Shown here piece after piece: positions 42,546 to 54,663 of a stretch of DNA of 64,000 bases. The notes under the pieces are model-generated. The model was not told where the DNA came from. It was given only the letters and a program-made list of their open reading frames with translations, and did not search any database. Where the stretch lies: the NCBI GenBank assembly GCA_030535395.1, contig JAUNLK010000002.1, forward strand, positions 84,394-148,393, in the 5' to 3' direction. Both the position numbers and the translations under genes were made by a program. The stretch is from Tissierellia bacterium (lineage in GTDB: Bacteria > Bacillota > Clostridia > Tissierellales > Peptoniphilaceae). How positions within the stretch are numbered: position 1 is the first letter of the stretch; each line of letters opens with the position of its first letter.

Positions 42546-43472
42546 CTACTCATACTGGGTTCGAACTTTGGGATCAATGAAGCCGTAGAGGATGTCCACG
42601 GCCAAATTGATCACGCTGTAGGTAAAGGCGATCATCAACACCCCGCCCAGGATCATGGGATAGTCCCGGGTGGTAATGGACTGGACCATATAGCGGCCAA
42701 TGCCGGGAATGGAGAAGATGGTCTCCGTGAGGACCGAGCCCCCCAAAAGGGAACCCATGAGAAGCCCCGCCGTGGTCACCACGGGAATCATGGCGTTTTT
42801 CAGGGCGTGGACCACAATGATGTAGCTCCTCCTCAGGCCCTTGGCATCGGCGGTGCGAATGTAGTCCTGGCTCATCACTTCCAGCATGCTCCCCCGGGTC
42901 TGACGCATGATCACCGCCATGGACTGAAAGCCCAGGGCAAAGCCCGGGAGCACCAGGTGCTTCAGGGAGGTGAAGCCACTGGAGGGGAACCAGCCCAGTT
43001 TCACGGAAAAGAGGAGAATGAAGAGAATCCCGCTCCAGAAAATGGGCATGGACAGGCCCACCATCCCCAACACCATGGAGATCCGGTCGATCCAGCTGTA
43101 TTTGTAGAGGGCCGAGAGGACCCCAAAGAGCATGCCAAAGACCACCGCCACTGCCAGGGAAAAGAGGGTGAGCTTAATGGTGGCGGGGTACATCCCCATG
43201 AGTTCCTTGAAGACCGGGCGATTGCTGATATAGCTCACCCCCAAGTCCCCCCGCACCGCTCCGGAGATGTAGCGGCCGTACTGAACCAGGAAGGGATCGT
43301 TGAGGCCCAGCTCCTCCCGATAGGCCTCAATGGCCTCCTTGGGGGCCGTCTGCCCCAGCTTACTGGTGGCGGCATCCCCGGGGGTCAAGTAGAGGAGCCC
43401 AAAGATGATGAAGCTCACCCCAAAGAGGGTGGGAATCATCATGAGCACTCGTCGTAAGATGTATTTCAACAT
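42546..43472 (-). CDS. oppB: Oligopeptide/dipeptide ABC transporter permease OppB
   Basis: 308 residues, starts MLKYILRRVLMMIPTLFGVS as OppB proteins do, six membrane segments, EAA loop with DYIRTADAKGLRRSYIIVVHALKN. Separated from oppA by a 68-bp gap that contains a strong hairpin. Confidence 0.95.
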   Translation of the reverse strand: MLKYILRRVLMMIPTLFGVSFIIFGLLYLTPGDAATSKLGQTAPKEAIEAYREELGLNDPFLVQYGRYISGAVRGDLGVSYISNRPVFKELMGMYPATIKLTLFSLAVAVVFGMLFGVLSALYKYSWIDRISMVLGMVGLSMPIFWSGILFILLFSVKLGWFPSSGFTSLKHLVLPGFALGFQSMAVIMRQTRGSMLEVMSQDYIRTADAKGLRRSYIIVVHALKNAMIPVVTTAGLLMGSLLGGSVLTETIFSIPGIGRYMVQSITTRDYPMILGGVLMIAFTYSVINLAVDILYGFIDPKVRTQYE

Positions 43473-43495
43473 TTTGCCACCTCCAATGATGAGGA

Positions 43496-43529
43496 AAAGC
43501 CCTCTTTAGGATGGACCTAAGAGGGCTTC
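43496..43529 (-). terminator. Attenuating hairpin between oppA and oppB
   Basis: AAGCCCTCTTAGG/CCTAAAGAGGGCTT stem with short TCCAT loop and TTTTCC after it on the minus strand. Probably a partial terminator or 3'-stabilising hairpin giving more receptor than membrane components. Confidence 0.65.
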
Positions 43530-43540
43530 ACCTGTTCTCC

Positions 43541-45088
43541 CTATTCAAAACGAATGTGATAGTACTCATTGGAACCGGAGGGGTCCACGTCGAAGTTCTT
43601 CACATTGCTCTGAGTACCGATGATTTGTTCACCGTACTGTGCATAGATCACGGGCTTGTCTTCCATGAGGAGTCTCTGAACATCCCCGTAGATCTGGGCC
43701 CGCTCCTCACCGCTCACTTGAATGCCCTTATCGATGAGGGCGTCCAGCTCGGGATTGGAGTAGTACATATAGTTGGGACCCACCCCCATATTGGCCGTGT
43801 GATAGGGGCTGTAGAGGGTGTAGTGGGGATCCACAATGGAGGGCGTCCAGCTCATAATGAAGAAGTCGTCCTCTTTGTTTTTCAGGGCGTCCACATAGGC
43901 CCCCCACTCCAGGGAGGTGATTTCCAGGGTGATGCCCACTTCCGCCAGTTGAGACTGGATGATGGTGGCCATGTCCTTCCGCTTTTGGTCCTGGGAGGTG
44001 TACATCTTGAGGACGGTGCCCTCTTCCACTCCGGCCTCAGTGAGGAGGGCCTTGGCCTTTTCCACATCTCGCTCAATGGCGGGCAGCTCCGAGGCAATGG
44101 AGTAGTCGAAGTTGGGATTGATGGGGCCAGTGGCCACTTGTCCCGCGCCCATGTACACGGCGTCAATGACGGCGCCCATGTCCACGGCATAGTACATGGC
44201 CTCCCGGGCCTTTACATTGTCGAAGGGGGGACGGGTCATATTCATGCCCACAAAGTGAATGGAGTTGTCCAGCTTCCGGTGAATGGCCAGCTGCTCATTG
44301 GCCTCGATCTTCTCCACATCGGAGGGGGAGATCTCCAGGGCGAGATCCACCTGTCCGCTCTCCAGCTCAATGACTCGGTTGGAGGCCTCGGGGATGATGC
44401 GCACGGTCATGGTGTGGAAGGCGGGCTCTTCTCCCCAGTAGTTTTCATTGTAGGAGAGCTCCATGGAGTCCAGCTTGTTCCACTGATCCAGCTTGAAGGG
44501 GCCGGTGCCCACGGGCTCCTCCGAGAGGGAACCGCCGGCGGCCTCGGTGGTGGTCTTGTCCACCATGGACACTCCGGGGTGGCTCAGGGCATTTTTAAAG
44601 GACTGATCCGCCTCCTTGAGCTTGAAGCTCAGCACCAGGGGATCGGCGGCATCGTAAGTTGCGGGGTCGATCTTTTCAAAGATATAGGCATAGGCATCAC
44701 TGGCAGCGGCCCGCTCCAGGGTGTACTGGACGTCCTCACTGGTGAAGGCCTCGCCATTGCTAAAGGTGACATCGGGCTTCAGATTGATGACATAGGTGAG
44801 CTCATCGGGCTGCTCGATGCTCTCTGCCAGGCGATACTCCATGCTTCCGTCGGGAAGGCGAACCAGGAGGGTGTCGTAGATTTGCCGAATGACATTTTCA
44901 GCATAGATGGTGGTCTGCTCCACCGGGTCCAGGGTGGGAGCGTCCTCCTGCTGGGCCACCACCAGGTGGTCCTTGCCCTCAGTGGCGCCCACCTCTGCGC
45001 CCCCTTCCCCCTCAGTCTGTGCACCGCCACAGGCGGCCAGTACCAGGGTGAGGGACAGGGCCAGTAGGACTTTTTTAACCTTAGCCAT
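43541..45088 (-). CDS. oppA: Peptide-binding lipoprotein OppA/DppA
   Basis: 515 residues. Signal peptide with lipobox LAAC (Cys20), then an acidic linker and the family-5 extracellular solute-binding domain (QQEDAPTLDPVEQTTIYAENVIRQIYDTL). Binds extracellular peptides for OppBCDF. First gene of the operon; ATG 45088 follows AAAGGAGTGATGAA. Confidence 0.93.
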   Translation of the reverse strand: MAKVKKVLLALSLTLVLAACGGAQTEGEGGAEVGATEGKDHLVVAQQEDAPTLDPVEQTTIYAENVIRQIYDTLLVRLPDGSMEYRLAESIEQPDELTYVINLKPDVTFSNGEAFTSEDVQYTLERAAASDAYAYIFEKIDPATYDAADPLVLSFKLKEADQSFKNALSHPGVSMVDKTTTEAAGGSLSEEPVGTGPFKLDQWNKLDSMELSYNENYWGEEPAFHTMTVRIIPEASNRVIELESGQVDLALEISPSDVEKIEANEQLAIHRKLDNSIHFVGMNMTRPPFDNVKAREAMYYAVDMGAVIDAVYMGAGQVATGPINPNFDYSIASELPAIERDVEKAKALLTEAGVEEGTVLKMYTSQDQKRKDMATIIQSQLAEVGITLEITSLEWGAYVDALKNKEDDFFIMSWTPSIVDPHYTLYSPYHTANMGVGPNYMYYSNPELDALIDKGIQVSGEERAQIYGDVQRLLMEDKPVIYAQYGEQIIGTQSNVKNFDVDPSGSNEYYHIRFE

Positions 45089-45125
45089 TTCATCACTCCT
45101 TTGTAGATTTTTTAGAGATAGATAC

Positions 45126-45155
45126 AGTATATCTTAATTCGACCTAGTTTGGTAA
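45126..45155 (-). promoter_or_regulatory. Candidate promoter of oppABCDF
   Basis: TTACCA (45155-45150), 18-bp spacer, TATACT (45131-45126) on the minus strand. Confidence 0.45.
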
Positions 45156-45168
45156 AGTTTTGTTGGAT

Positions 45169-46431
45169 TTAGTCTTCCTCGCTAATGCGGTAAATTTTTG
45201 CCCCCAGCCCCCGGAGCTTCTCCTCAATGCGGTCGTAGCCCCGGTCGATGTGGTGGACGGCGGTGACGGTGGTCTTGCCCTCGGCAATGAGCCCCGCCAG
45301 AATGAGGGCCGCTCCTGCCCTGAGGTCCGAGGCCTTCACCGTGGCTCCGGTGAGTTGGCTGGGCCCAAAGACGGTGGCCCTCCGGTCCTCGATGCGAATC
45401 TCCGCCCCCATTTTTTGGAGTTCCTCCACGTGCATGAAGCGGTTTTCGAAGACCGTTTCAATGACCTCGCTGCTCCCCTTGCACTGGGTCATAAAGGCGG
45501 TGAACTGGGCCTGCATGTCCGTGGGGAAGCCGGGATAGGGGAGGGTCTTCACCTCGATCTCCCTGGGGGCTGCCACCCCCTGGACCCGAATGCTGTCCCC
45601 GTCCTCGGTGAGGGTGCAGCCGGCCTCCTCCAGCTTGGCCATCATGGGGAGCATGTGGGAGGAGATGACATTTTCCACCAGCACGTCCCCACCGGTGATG
45701 GCGGCGGCCACCATAAAGGTCCCCGCCTCAATGCGGTCGGGGATGATGGAGTAGCGGGCGCCCCCCAGCTTCTCCACCCCATTGATGCGAATGGTGGAGG
45801 TCCCCGCCCCCATGACCTTGGCCCCCAGCTTTCTCAAAAAGTTGGAGAGGTCCACAATCTCCGGTTCCTTGGCGGCATTTTCGATGATGGTCTCCCCCTC
45901 TGCCAGGACGGCGGCCATCATGATGTTTTCCGTGGCCCCCACACTGGGAAAGTCCAGATAGACCCGGCTGCCCTTGAGCTTTTTCGCATGGGCAGTGATA
46001 TTGCCGAAGTCCTCCTCGATCTCCGCCCCCAGGGCCCTGAAGCCCTTGAGGTGATAGTCGATGGGTCTGGAGCCAATGGCGCAGCCCCCGGGGAGGGAGT
46101 TTTCCGTCCGCCCCAGTCGAGTGAGGAGGGGCCCCATGACCAGGAAGGAGGCCCGCATTTTGTTCATGAGTTCAAAGGGGGTCTTGTACTCCTTGAGACC
46201 CCCGGAGTTGATGATGAGCTTTCCCTTTTCGGGATAGCTCACTTTGGAGCCCAAGCTCTCCAAAACTTCGCACATGACCCGAATGTCTTCCAAATCGGGC
46301 ACTTCATCCAAGTAGATGTCCTCGGTGCCCAAAAGGCAGGCAGCCAGAATGGGCAGGGCCGCATTTTTCGAACCGCTGACCCGCACCCGCCCCTTGAGGG
46401 CGGGACTTTTTTCAACTACAATTTTATCCAA
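45169..46431 (-). CDS. murA: UDP-N-acetylglucosamine 1-carboxyvinyltransferase
   Basis: 420 residues. Adds enolpyruvate to UDP-GlcNAc, the first committed peptidoglycan step. Lys22-Asn23 in GSKNAALPIL and Cys117 in LPGGCAIGSRP, the residue alkylated by fosfomycin, are both present. Last gene of the glycolytic transcript direction, 18 bp after gloA. Confidence 0.97.
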   Translation of the reverse strand: MDKIVVEKSPALKGRVRVSGSKNAALPILAACLLGTEDIYLDEVPDLEDIRVMCEVLESLGSKVSYPEKGKLIINSGGLKEYKTPFELMNKMRASFLVMGPLLTRLGRTENSLPGGCAIGSRPIDYHLKGFRALGAEIEEDFGNITAHAKKLKGSRVYLDFPSVGATENIMMAAVLAEGETIIENAAKEPEIVDLSNFLRKLGAKVMGAGTSTIRINGVEKLGGARYSIIPDRIEAGTFMVAAAITGGDVLVENVISSHMLPMMAKLEEAGCTLTEDGDSIRVQGVAAPREIEVKTLPYPGFPTDMQAQFTAFMTQCKGSSEVIETVFENRFMHVEELQKMGAEIRIEDRRATVFGPSQLTGATVKASDLRAGAALILAGLIAEGKTTVTAVHHIDRGYDRIEEKLRGLGAKIYRISEED

Positions 46432-46449
46432 AAACGCTCACCCTCAATT

Positions 46450-46824
46450 CTAGTTTTTCCGTATGATTTCCGTCTTGTAGCCATCGGGGTCCTCCACGAA
46501 GAAGAAGCGGGGGCTCTCCCCGGGGAGGCCCTTCAAAGGGCCCACTCCCTCCCAGAGTGTCTGGATCCTCTCGTGCTCCCCCTCCAAGTCCTCGGTGTAG
46601 AGGGCCACGTGGCCGTAGCCGTCCCCAATTTCGTAGGGGCCGTGGCCAATATTGTAGGTGAGCTCCAGCTCCACGCTGTCCCCTTCCAGGGCCAGGTAGA
46701 CGATTTTAAAACCGTCGTCGCTGTGGTCCTTCTCCCCGGTGACATGGTAGCCCAAGACCTTTTCATAGAAGTTGATGGATGCCTCCAAGTCCTCCACCCG
46801 GATGCAGGTGTGCGCGTACTCCAT
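46450..46824 (-). CDS. gloA: Lactoylglutathione lyase (glyoxalase I)-like
   Basis: 124 residues, one vicinal-oxygen-chelate domain pair. Metal ligands appear as His5 (YAHTCIRV), Glu55-type ELELTYN, His in GYGHVALY and Glu in DGYKTEII. Detoxifies methylglyoxal formed from triose phosphates, which fits its place behind the triose-phosphate genes. Overlaps sixA by one base. Thiol cofactor unknown, though a glutathione-reductase-like gene is in the window. Confidence 0.9.
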   Translation of the reverse strand: MEYAHTCIRVEDLEASINFYEKVLGYHVTGEKDHSDDGFKIVYLALEGDSVELELTYNIGHGPYEIGDGYGHVALYTEDLEGEHERIQTLWEGVGPLKGLPGESPRFFFVEDPDGYKTEIIRKN

Positions 46825-47263
46825 TACTTTGTCCTCTCAATCTTGTCCAGGTACCGACCGGTGTCTTTCAACATATCGTAATCGATTTTGTGGAGGGAGG
46901 ATTTTTTCACGGAGAGGCTCTTGCCCGTAAGTTCCGTAATAATTTCCCCGAGTTCCGGCTGGTGGGACACAAAGAGGATGGGCTCATTGCCCAGATAGCC
47001 CCGCATGTGGGGCCACTGGGTGGCCTCCTCATAGCTTACAAATTTCACGTCCCGTATTCCCAGAACTTCCGCCATGATCTCGGCCGTTTCCTTGGCCCGG
47101 AGATACTCGGAGGCCACCAGTTTCTTGGGCAGGGGCCATTCCCGCTTCAGCATGGCATGGGCCACATCCTCCACTTGAAAGCGTCCCTCATGGGTCAGGG
47201 CCCGTTTTGCATCGGTTTCGGCGACATCTTCCGCCTTCCCGTGTCTCATGAGATATAAAATCA

Positions 47264-47264
<1 letters not shown>
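46824..47264 (-). CDS. sixA: SixA-type phosphohistidine phosphatase
   Basis: 146 residues, histidine-phosphatase superfamily: RHG at residues 7-9 (LYLMRHGKAED) and the second catalytic His in LFVSHQPELGE. Dephosphorylates phosphohistidine proteins in E. coli; here it may act on PTS-like or mutase phosphohistidines, but that is unproven. TAATG overlap with eno. Confidence 0.88.
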
Positions 47265-50048
<2,784 letters not shown>

Positions 50049-50052
<4 letters not shown>

Positions 50053-50774
50053 AGGGCGGCCTCCACAATGGTGAGAAACTCCTCAGCCTTGAGGCTCGCT
50101 CCCCCCACCAGGACGCCGTCAATGTCCTGGCAGGAGAGGTACTCTCCGGCATTGTTGCCCTTGACGCTGCCGCCGTAGAGGACGGGCACTTTGAGCTTGC
50201 CCTTTAAGTGGGCGGCCACTTCCTGGGCCACCTCGGGGGGACAGTTCTTCCCGGTGCCAATGGCCCAGAGGGGCTCATAGGCGAGGATCACTTTTTCCGC
50301 CTCCTCGGGGCTCAGAGAGAGGACGGACTCCTCCAGCTGGCGGGCCACCGTCTCCAGGGAGAGCCCCCGGTCGTACTCCTCCTCGGATTCTCCCAGACAG
50401 ACAATGGGCACGAGGCCCTCCCTGAGGGCCGCCCTCACCTTTTGGGAGACCTCCTCGTCGGTCTGGCCCTCGCCCCTGAGCTCGGAGTGGCCCACAATGA
50501 CATAGCTGAGGCCCAGATCTTTGAGCATGGAGGCGGAAATTTCCCCGGTGTGGGCGCCATTTTCGTACTTGGAGACGTCCTGGGCCCCCAGTTTGTAGGG
50601 GGAGCCCTCCAGAAGTTCAGCGGCCCCCTCCAAGCGGAGGAAGGGGGGGCAGAGAATGGCCTCCACCTGGGAGGGAATCTTCCCCTCCCTGAGCCCCTTC
50701 AAAAGCTCCACCGATTCCTCCCTGTGGAGATTCATTTTCCAATTGCCTGCGATGTAGACCTTGTTCACTGTCAT
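50049..50774 (-). CDS. tpiA: Triose-phosphate isomerase
   Basis: 241 residues. Catalytic Lys in GNWKMNL, His in GHSE, and Glu in the AYEPLWAIGTG segment; phosphate loop GGSVKGNNAGE. Overlaps gpmI and pgk by 4 bp each. Confidence 0.98.
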
Positions 50775-51964
50775 TTCTGCTCCTCTTCCCCTCCGCCAAT
50801 GGCGGCAATGCCGGGGAGTACTTTCCCCTCCAAAAACTCCAGGCTGGCTCCCCCACCGGAGGAGATGTGGCTCATTTTGTCCTCATAGCCGCCCTTTTTA
50901 ATGGCCGCTGCGGAGTCGCCGCCGCCGATGACCCTGTTGGCATCGAGGCCTGCCAAGATTTCAGCCACGGCCATGGTCCCCTTGTCAAAGGGCTCCTGCT
51001 CAAAGACCCCCAGGGGCCCGTTCCAAATGACGCTCTTGGCATCTGCCAGGGCATCGCCGTAGAGGGCCACGGTCTTCTCGCCAATGTCCACGGCCAAGTC
51101 ATCCGCTCCCATGGCGGAGGCATCCTTGGTTTCCACCACGGTGGGAACGTCCAGATTGTCGGTGACCACGACATCCACGGGAATGAGGAGGTCCACCCCC
51201 ATGGCCTCGGCCCGGCTCATAAACTCCTGGGCCTGGGCCACTTGGCCCTCCTCCACCAGGGACTTGCCCGTTTCGTAGCCCTTGGCCAAGAGGAAGGTGT
51301 TGCCCATGGCCCCCCCAATGAGGATCTTGTCCACTTTGCTCAGAAGGTGGTCAATGACGGGAATCTTGTCGGAGATTTTGGCCCCGCCGAGAATGGCCAC
51401 AAAGGGCCGCTTGGGCTGCTCCATGAGTTCCGAGAGGACAGTCACCTCCCGGTCCATGAGAAAGCCCAGGGCCGACGGGAGATACTGGGCCACCCCCACA
51501 TTGCTGGCGTGGGCCCGGTGGGCGGTGCCAAAGGCGTCGTTGACAAAGACATCGGCAAGACCTGCCAGTTCCCTGGCAAAGGCCGGGTCGTTCTTTTCCT
51601 CCTCGGGGCGGAATCTCAGATTTTCCAAGAGGGCCACTTCCCCGGGGGCCAGTGCCTCCACCTTTTGGCGGACCCCATCGTCCACTACGTCTTGGGAGAA
51701 GATGCCCTTCACCTCGTGGCCCAGGACCTCCTCCGCCGCCCGGCGCACCGGCTCCATGGCAAATTTTTCCGAGGGCTGTCCCTTGGGCCGACCCCGGTGA
51801 CTCATGAGGACCACCTTGGCCCCCGACTCTCTCAGAAAATCAATGGTCTCCCTGGCCGCCTCAATCCGCTGGGTGTCGGTGACTTTTCCATCAGCCACGG
51901 GGACATTGAAGTCCACCCGAACCAGGGCCACCCTGCCCTGTACTTGTAGATCTTTCAGATTCAT
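50771..51964 (-). CDS. pgk: Phosphoglycerate kinase
   Basis: 397 residues from ATG 51964 (GGAGGGAACC). Signature RVDFNVP near residue 20, HRGRPKG, and the nucleotide loop GGGDSAAA near 370. The site of initiation lies directly after a hairpin/T-run that separates it from gap. Confidence 0.98.
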   Translation of the reverse strand: MNLKDLQVQGRVALVRVDFNVPVADGKVTDTQRIEAARETIDFLRESGAKVVLMSHRGRPKGQPSEKFAMEPVRRAAEEVLGHEVKGIFSQDVVDDGVRQKVEALAPGEVALLENLRFRPEEEKNDPAFARELAGLADVFVNDAFGTAHRAHASNVGVAQYLPSALGFLMDREVTVLSELMEQPKRPFVAILGGAKISDKIPVIDHLLSKVDKILIGGAMGNTFLLAKGYETGKSLVEEGQVAQAQEFMSRAEAMGVDLLIPVDVVVTDNLDVPTVVETKDASAMGADDLAVDIGEKTVALYGDALADAKSVIWNGPLGVFEQEPFDKGTMAVAEILAGLDANRVIGGGDSAAAIKKGGYEDKMSHISSGGGASLEFLEGKVLPGIAAIGGGEEEQK

Positions 51965-51976
51965 GGTTCCCTCCAT

Positions 51977-52000
51977 AAAAAATCGAGCCCGAGGCTCGAT
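51977..52000 (-). terminator. Intercistronic terminator-like hairpin between gap and pgk
   Basis: ATCGAGCC/GGCTCGAT stem with TCG loop followed by T6 on the minus strand, starting 4 bases after the gap stop. The pgk ribosome-binding site follows at once, so read-through must occur or pgk has another promoter. Confidence 0.7.
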
Positions 52001-52003
52001 TGG

Positions 52004-53014
52004 TTACATTTTTTCTGCCACCATGGCGGTTACGTCAACGACCCTCTGGGAGTAGCCCCACTCATTGTCGTACCAGCTGAAGAGCTTCACCATGCGATCC
52101 TGAACCAAAGTGAGCTTGGAGTCAAAGATGGAGGAGTGTTCGTTGCCAATGATGTCGCTGGAAACCAGGGGATCCTCGGAGTACTGGAGCACGCCCTTCA
52201 TGGGGCCCTCTGCAGCCTTTCTCATGGCCTCATTGATTTCCTCCACCGTGGCTTCCTTGGAGAGTTCGAAGACGGCATCCACAATGGAACCGGTGGGCAC
52301 GGGCACTCGAAGAGCGTAGCCGGTGAGTTTGCCCTGAAGCTCGGGGAGGACCACACCCACGGCCTTGGCGGCACCGGTGGAGGTGGGGATGATGTTTTCA
52401 GCGGCGGCACGGGCCCTGCGCCAGTCCTTCTTGTGCTTGGCATCGTGGATGTTTTGGTCATTGGTGTAGGCGTGGGTGGTGGTGATGAGGCCCCGCTCAA
52501 TGCCAAAATTGTCCATCATGACCTTGGCCAGGGGCGCCAGGCAGTTGGTGGTGCAGGAGGCATTGGAAATGAAGTGGTGCTTTTCGGGATCGTACTCGTC
52601 GTCATTGACCCCCAGTACCACGGTCAAATCTTCCCCCTTGGCGGGTGCGGTGACAATGACCTTCTTGGCCCCGGCCTTGAAGTGCTTTTCCGCCCCTTCC
52701 CTGGTGTTGAAGGCGCCGGTGGAGTCGATGACCAGATCCACGCCCATTTCCTTCCAGGGAATTTCCTCGGGATTTCTGAAGTCGGTGATCTTCACCAGTT
52801 TGCCGTCGATTTCAAAGCCCTCATCCACCACTTTGATGTCCCCGGGATACTCCCGATAAATGGTGTCGTAGCGGAACAGATGGGCCATGAGTTCCCAGTC
52901 CCCGGAGGCGTTAAGGGCCACCAGCTCAAAGGGGAGATCTTCCCTGAGGCAAATGCCCCGAATTACATCTCTGCCAATACGTCCAAATCCGTTAACACCA
53001 ACTTTGATTGTCAT
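52004..53014 (-). CDS. gap: Glyceraldehyde-3-phosphate dehydrogenase, cofactor loop like NADP-type GapB
   Basis: 336 residues from ATG 53014 (GAGGAGGTCC). Catalytic Cys154 in SNASCTTNCLAP. The residues after the second beta strand read LNASGD (35-40), where NAD-specific enzymes carry Asp; Ala-Ser there is typical of NADP-accepting GapB. A Trp replaces the usual Leu in DWRRARA. Thus dual or NADP use is likely, compatible with gluconeogenic flux in an amino-acid fermenter. First gene of gap-pgk-tpiA-gpmI-eno. Confidence 0.95.
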   Translation of the reverse strand: MTIKVGVNGFGRIGRDVIRGICLREDLPFELVALNASGDWELMAHLFRYDTIYREYPGDIKVVDEGFEIDGKLVKITDFRNPEEIPWKEMGVDLVIDSTGAFNTREGAEKHFKAGAKKVIVTAPAKGEDLTVVLGVNDDEYDPEKHHFISNASCTTNCLAPLAKVMMDNFGIERGLITTTHAYTNDQNIHDAKHKKDWRRARAAAENIIPTSTGAAKAVGVVLPELQGKLTGYALRVPVPTGSIVDAVFELSKEATVEEINEAMRKAAEGPMKGVLQYSEDPLVSSDIIGNEHSSIFDSKLTLVQDRMVKLFSWYDNEWGYSQRVVDVTAMVAEKM

Positions 53015-53141
53015 GTGGACCTCCTCAGTCACAGTATCTATTTTTCATCGTGTAAAACAATTGGAAAAAGCCCCGGATCCATCTTCACCGGAACTTTCGG
53101 TCACGTCCATAAAGATCAGTTCACAGACATGAATCACTTCT

Positions 53142-53147
53142 ATTATA
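53142..53147 (-). promoter_or_regulatory. Probable -10 element of the gap operon
   Basis: TATAAT on the minus strand about 130 bp upstream of gap; the -35 region is poor, suggesting activator dependence or an extended element. Confidence 0.45.
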
Positions 53148-53176
53148 CCCAAAGGTGGCCGTCCATAGTTAGTTGT

Positions 53177-53247
53177 GGGGGATTTTCCTCAAGTTCTGGG
53201 GCCATTTTCAGCCCAGAGGACCCAAATTCTCCCTCCAAAAATCCCCC
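53177..53247. repeat. Nested inverted repeat upstream of the gap promoter
   Basis: GGGGGATTTT (53177-53186) pairs with AAAATCCCCC (53238-53247), and inside it TCTGGG (53195-53200) pairs with CCCAGA (53212-53217). No gene recognised here. Confidence 0.55.
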
Positions 53248-53336
53248 GTGAACGGAAAGGGGCGGGGAGAGTTTATCAAAAAAGTCCCTCCCCTTTCCAG
53301 GCAAAGAGGGGCGAAAGCTCCGGGGCTTGTGGCCAC

Positions 53337-53365
53337 AAAAAAAAAGAATGGCCGCAGCCATTCTT
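53337..53365 (-). terminator. Terminator of the SLH gene
   Basis: AAGAATGGC/GCCATTCTT stem with T9 on the minus strand. Confidence 0.9.
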
Positions 53366-53366
53366 C

Positions 53367-54569
53367 TCAGTCCAAAACCCGAGTCCAGAGTTCTTTTCCG
53401 TCTTTTCGAGGGGTGGTCTCGTGATTGTTGGCGGCATCCAAGATGTCGTAGTAGAACCAGTGGGAGGGGTGGACATCGGCAAAACTATTGAGCTTTTCCA
53501 TGTGCTCCGTGTGGCGGAAGCTCTCCCCGTCGGTCTTTCGGTCGAAGAGGCGGTTGAACATGGCAATGGCCTCTGCCCGGGTGAGTTTGGCATTGGGGCG
53601 GAAGGTGCCATTGGGATAGCCCTCAATTCTCCCATTGTTGTACTCCTGGGCGATGTAGTCCTCCGCCCAGTGGCCCTTGAGGTCGCTGAAGGGGTGGCCC
53701 TTTTTGTTCTTCTTGTCCCCCCGGCTCAAAATGGCGGCGAATTCCCCCCGAGTGATCTCCTTGCCGGGGCGGAAGGTATTGTCGGGATAGCCCTTCATAA
53801 AGCCCTTTTTCACCACCACATTGATGTAGCTGTTGTACCACATTTTTCCGCTGTCCTTGAAGCCGGTCTTTTCGTTTTTGGGCAGCTCCATCTTTCCCTC
53901 GGAGAGGCGGGCCAGGAGCACCGCCGCCTCCCAGCGGGTGATGACGGCATTGGGGTCCATGAGGTGATCGGTGCCGCCGCGAACATAGGCCATCCGCTGG
54001 CGAATGCTCTGTGCCTCTGCCACAGTGACCTTCACTTCCATGTCGTCGCTAAAGACCCTCAGCTCCTCCTTCCCCTGGAGCTTTCTGCTGAGAGAGAGGC
54101 GGTAGCGGCCATTTTCATCGCTGTGGCCCTCGGCCAGGAGCTTTCCGGGGCCGTCCACCACCTTGAGGTGGGCCCCCGCCGGGGCAAGGCCCGTAATGAC
54201 CTCGTCCCCTCCCCGAGGGGGATCCACAAAGAGCCCCGTGGACTCCTCCGAATCCCCCACCACCGTCACGGGGACTTTCAGAGTCTCGCTGCCCTTGTTA
54301 AAGATGATGTACCGCTGTCCCTCCACCAGGGGGCTGTTGTCCATGGACCACTGGCCCTTTAGAAACTCCCCTCCGGTGATTCTCTTCTCTTCGCCGTCCT
54401 CATAGACGAAGAGGAAGGTCAGCTCCTCGGGCATTTTCCCCTCCGGTTGCTCCCTGACTTCCAGGCGAATCTCCTTGAGCTCCCCATTGAGCTCTTGGGC
54501 GAAGACCTCCGTCGGGTCCACGGCCACAAGAAAAAGCAGGAGAATGAGTAGTCCCACTCTCTTCATCAT
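53367..54569 (-). CDS. S-layer homology (SLH) domain protein
   Basis: About 400 residues from ATG 54569. Signal peptide (MKRVGLLILLLFLVAV...), an N-terminal beta-rich part with an Ig-like/big domain (DPPRGGDEVITGLAPAGAHLKVVDG, about 130-190), then three SLH modules (about 205-260, 265-325, 330-390) with FKD, FSDLKGHWAEDYI and SFADVHPSHWFYYDI. SLH domains tie proteins to pyruvylated cell-wall polymers. Single gene, so a structural or anchoring role at the surface is as far as the sequence goes. Confidence 0.9.
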   Translation of the reverse strand: MMKRVGLLILLLFLVAVDPTEVFAQELNGELKEIRLEVREQPEGKMPEELTFLFVYEDGEEKRITGGEFLKGQWSMDNSPLVEGQRYIIFNKGSETLKVPVTVVGDSEESTGLFVDPPRGGDEVITGLAPAGAHLKVVDGPGKLLAEGHSDENGRYRLSLSRKLQGKEELRVFSDDMEVKVTVAEAQSIRQRMAYVRGGTDHLMDPNAVITRWEAAVLLARLSEGKMELPKNEKTGFKDSGKMWYNSYINVVVKKGFMKGYPDNTFRPGKEITRGEFAAILSRGDKKNKKGHPFSDLKGHWAEDYIAQEYNNGRIEGYPNGTFRPNAKLTRAEAIAMFNRLFDRKTDGESFRHTEHMEKLNSFADVHPSHWFYYDILDAANNHETTPRKDGKELWTRVLD

Positions 54570-54632
54570 GTCACTTCCCTTTCTAGGGGCCCCGTTCCGG
54601 GCCCCAGGTACAGATAAACGTTCTCCAGGTGG

Positions 54633-54660
54633 AAAAAAGGGGCCCCCGGGCCCGAGGGGC
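54633..54660 (-). terminator. GC-rich terminator after the DUF1232 gene
   Basis: GCCCCTCGGGCCC/GGGGGC pairing then CCCTTTTTT on the minus strand. Confidence 0.5.
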
Positions 54661-54663
54661 AAT

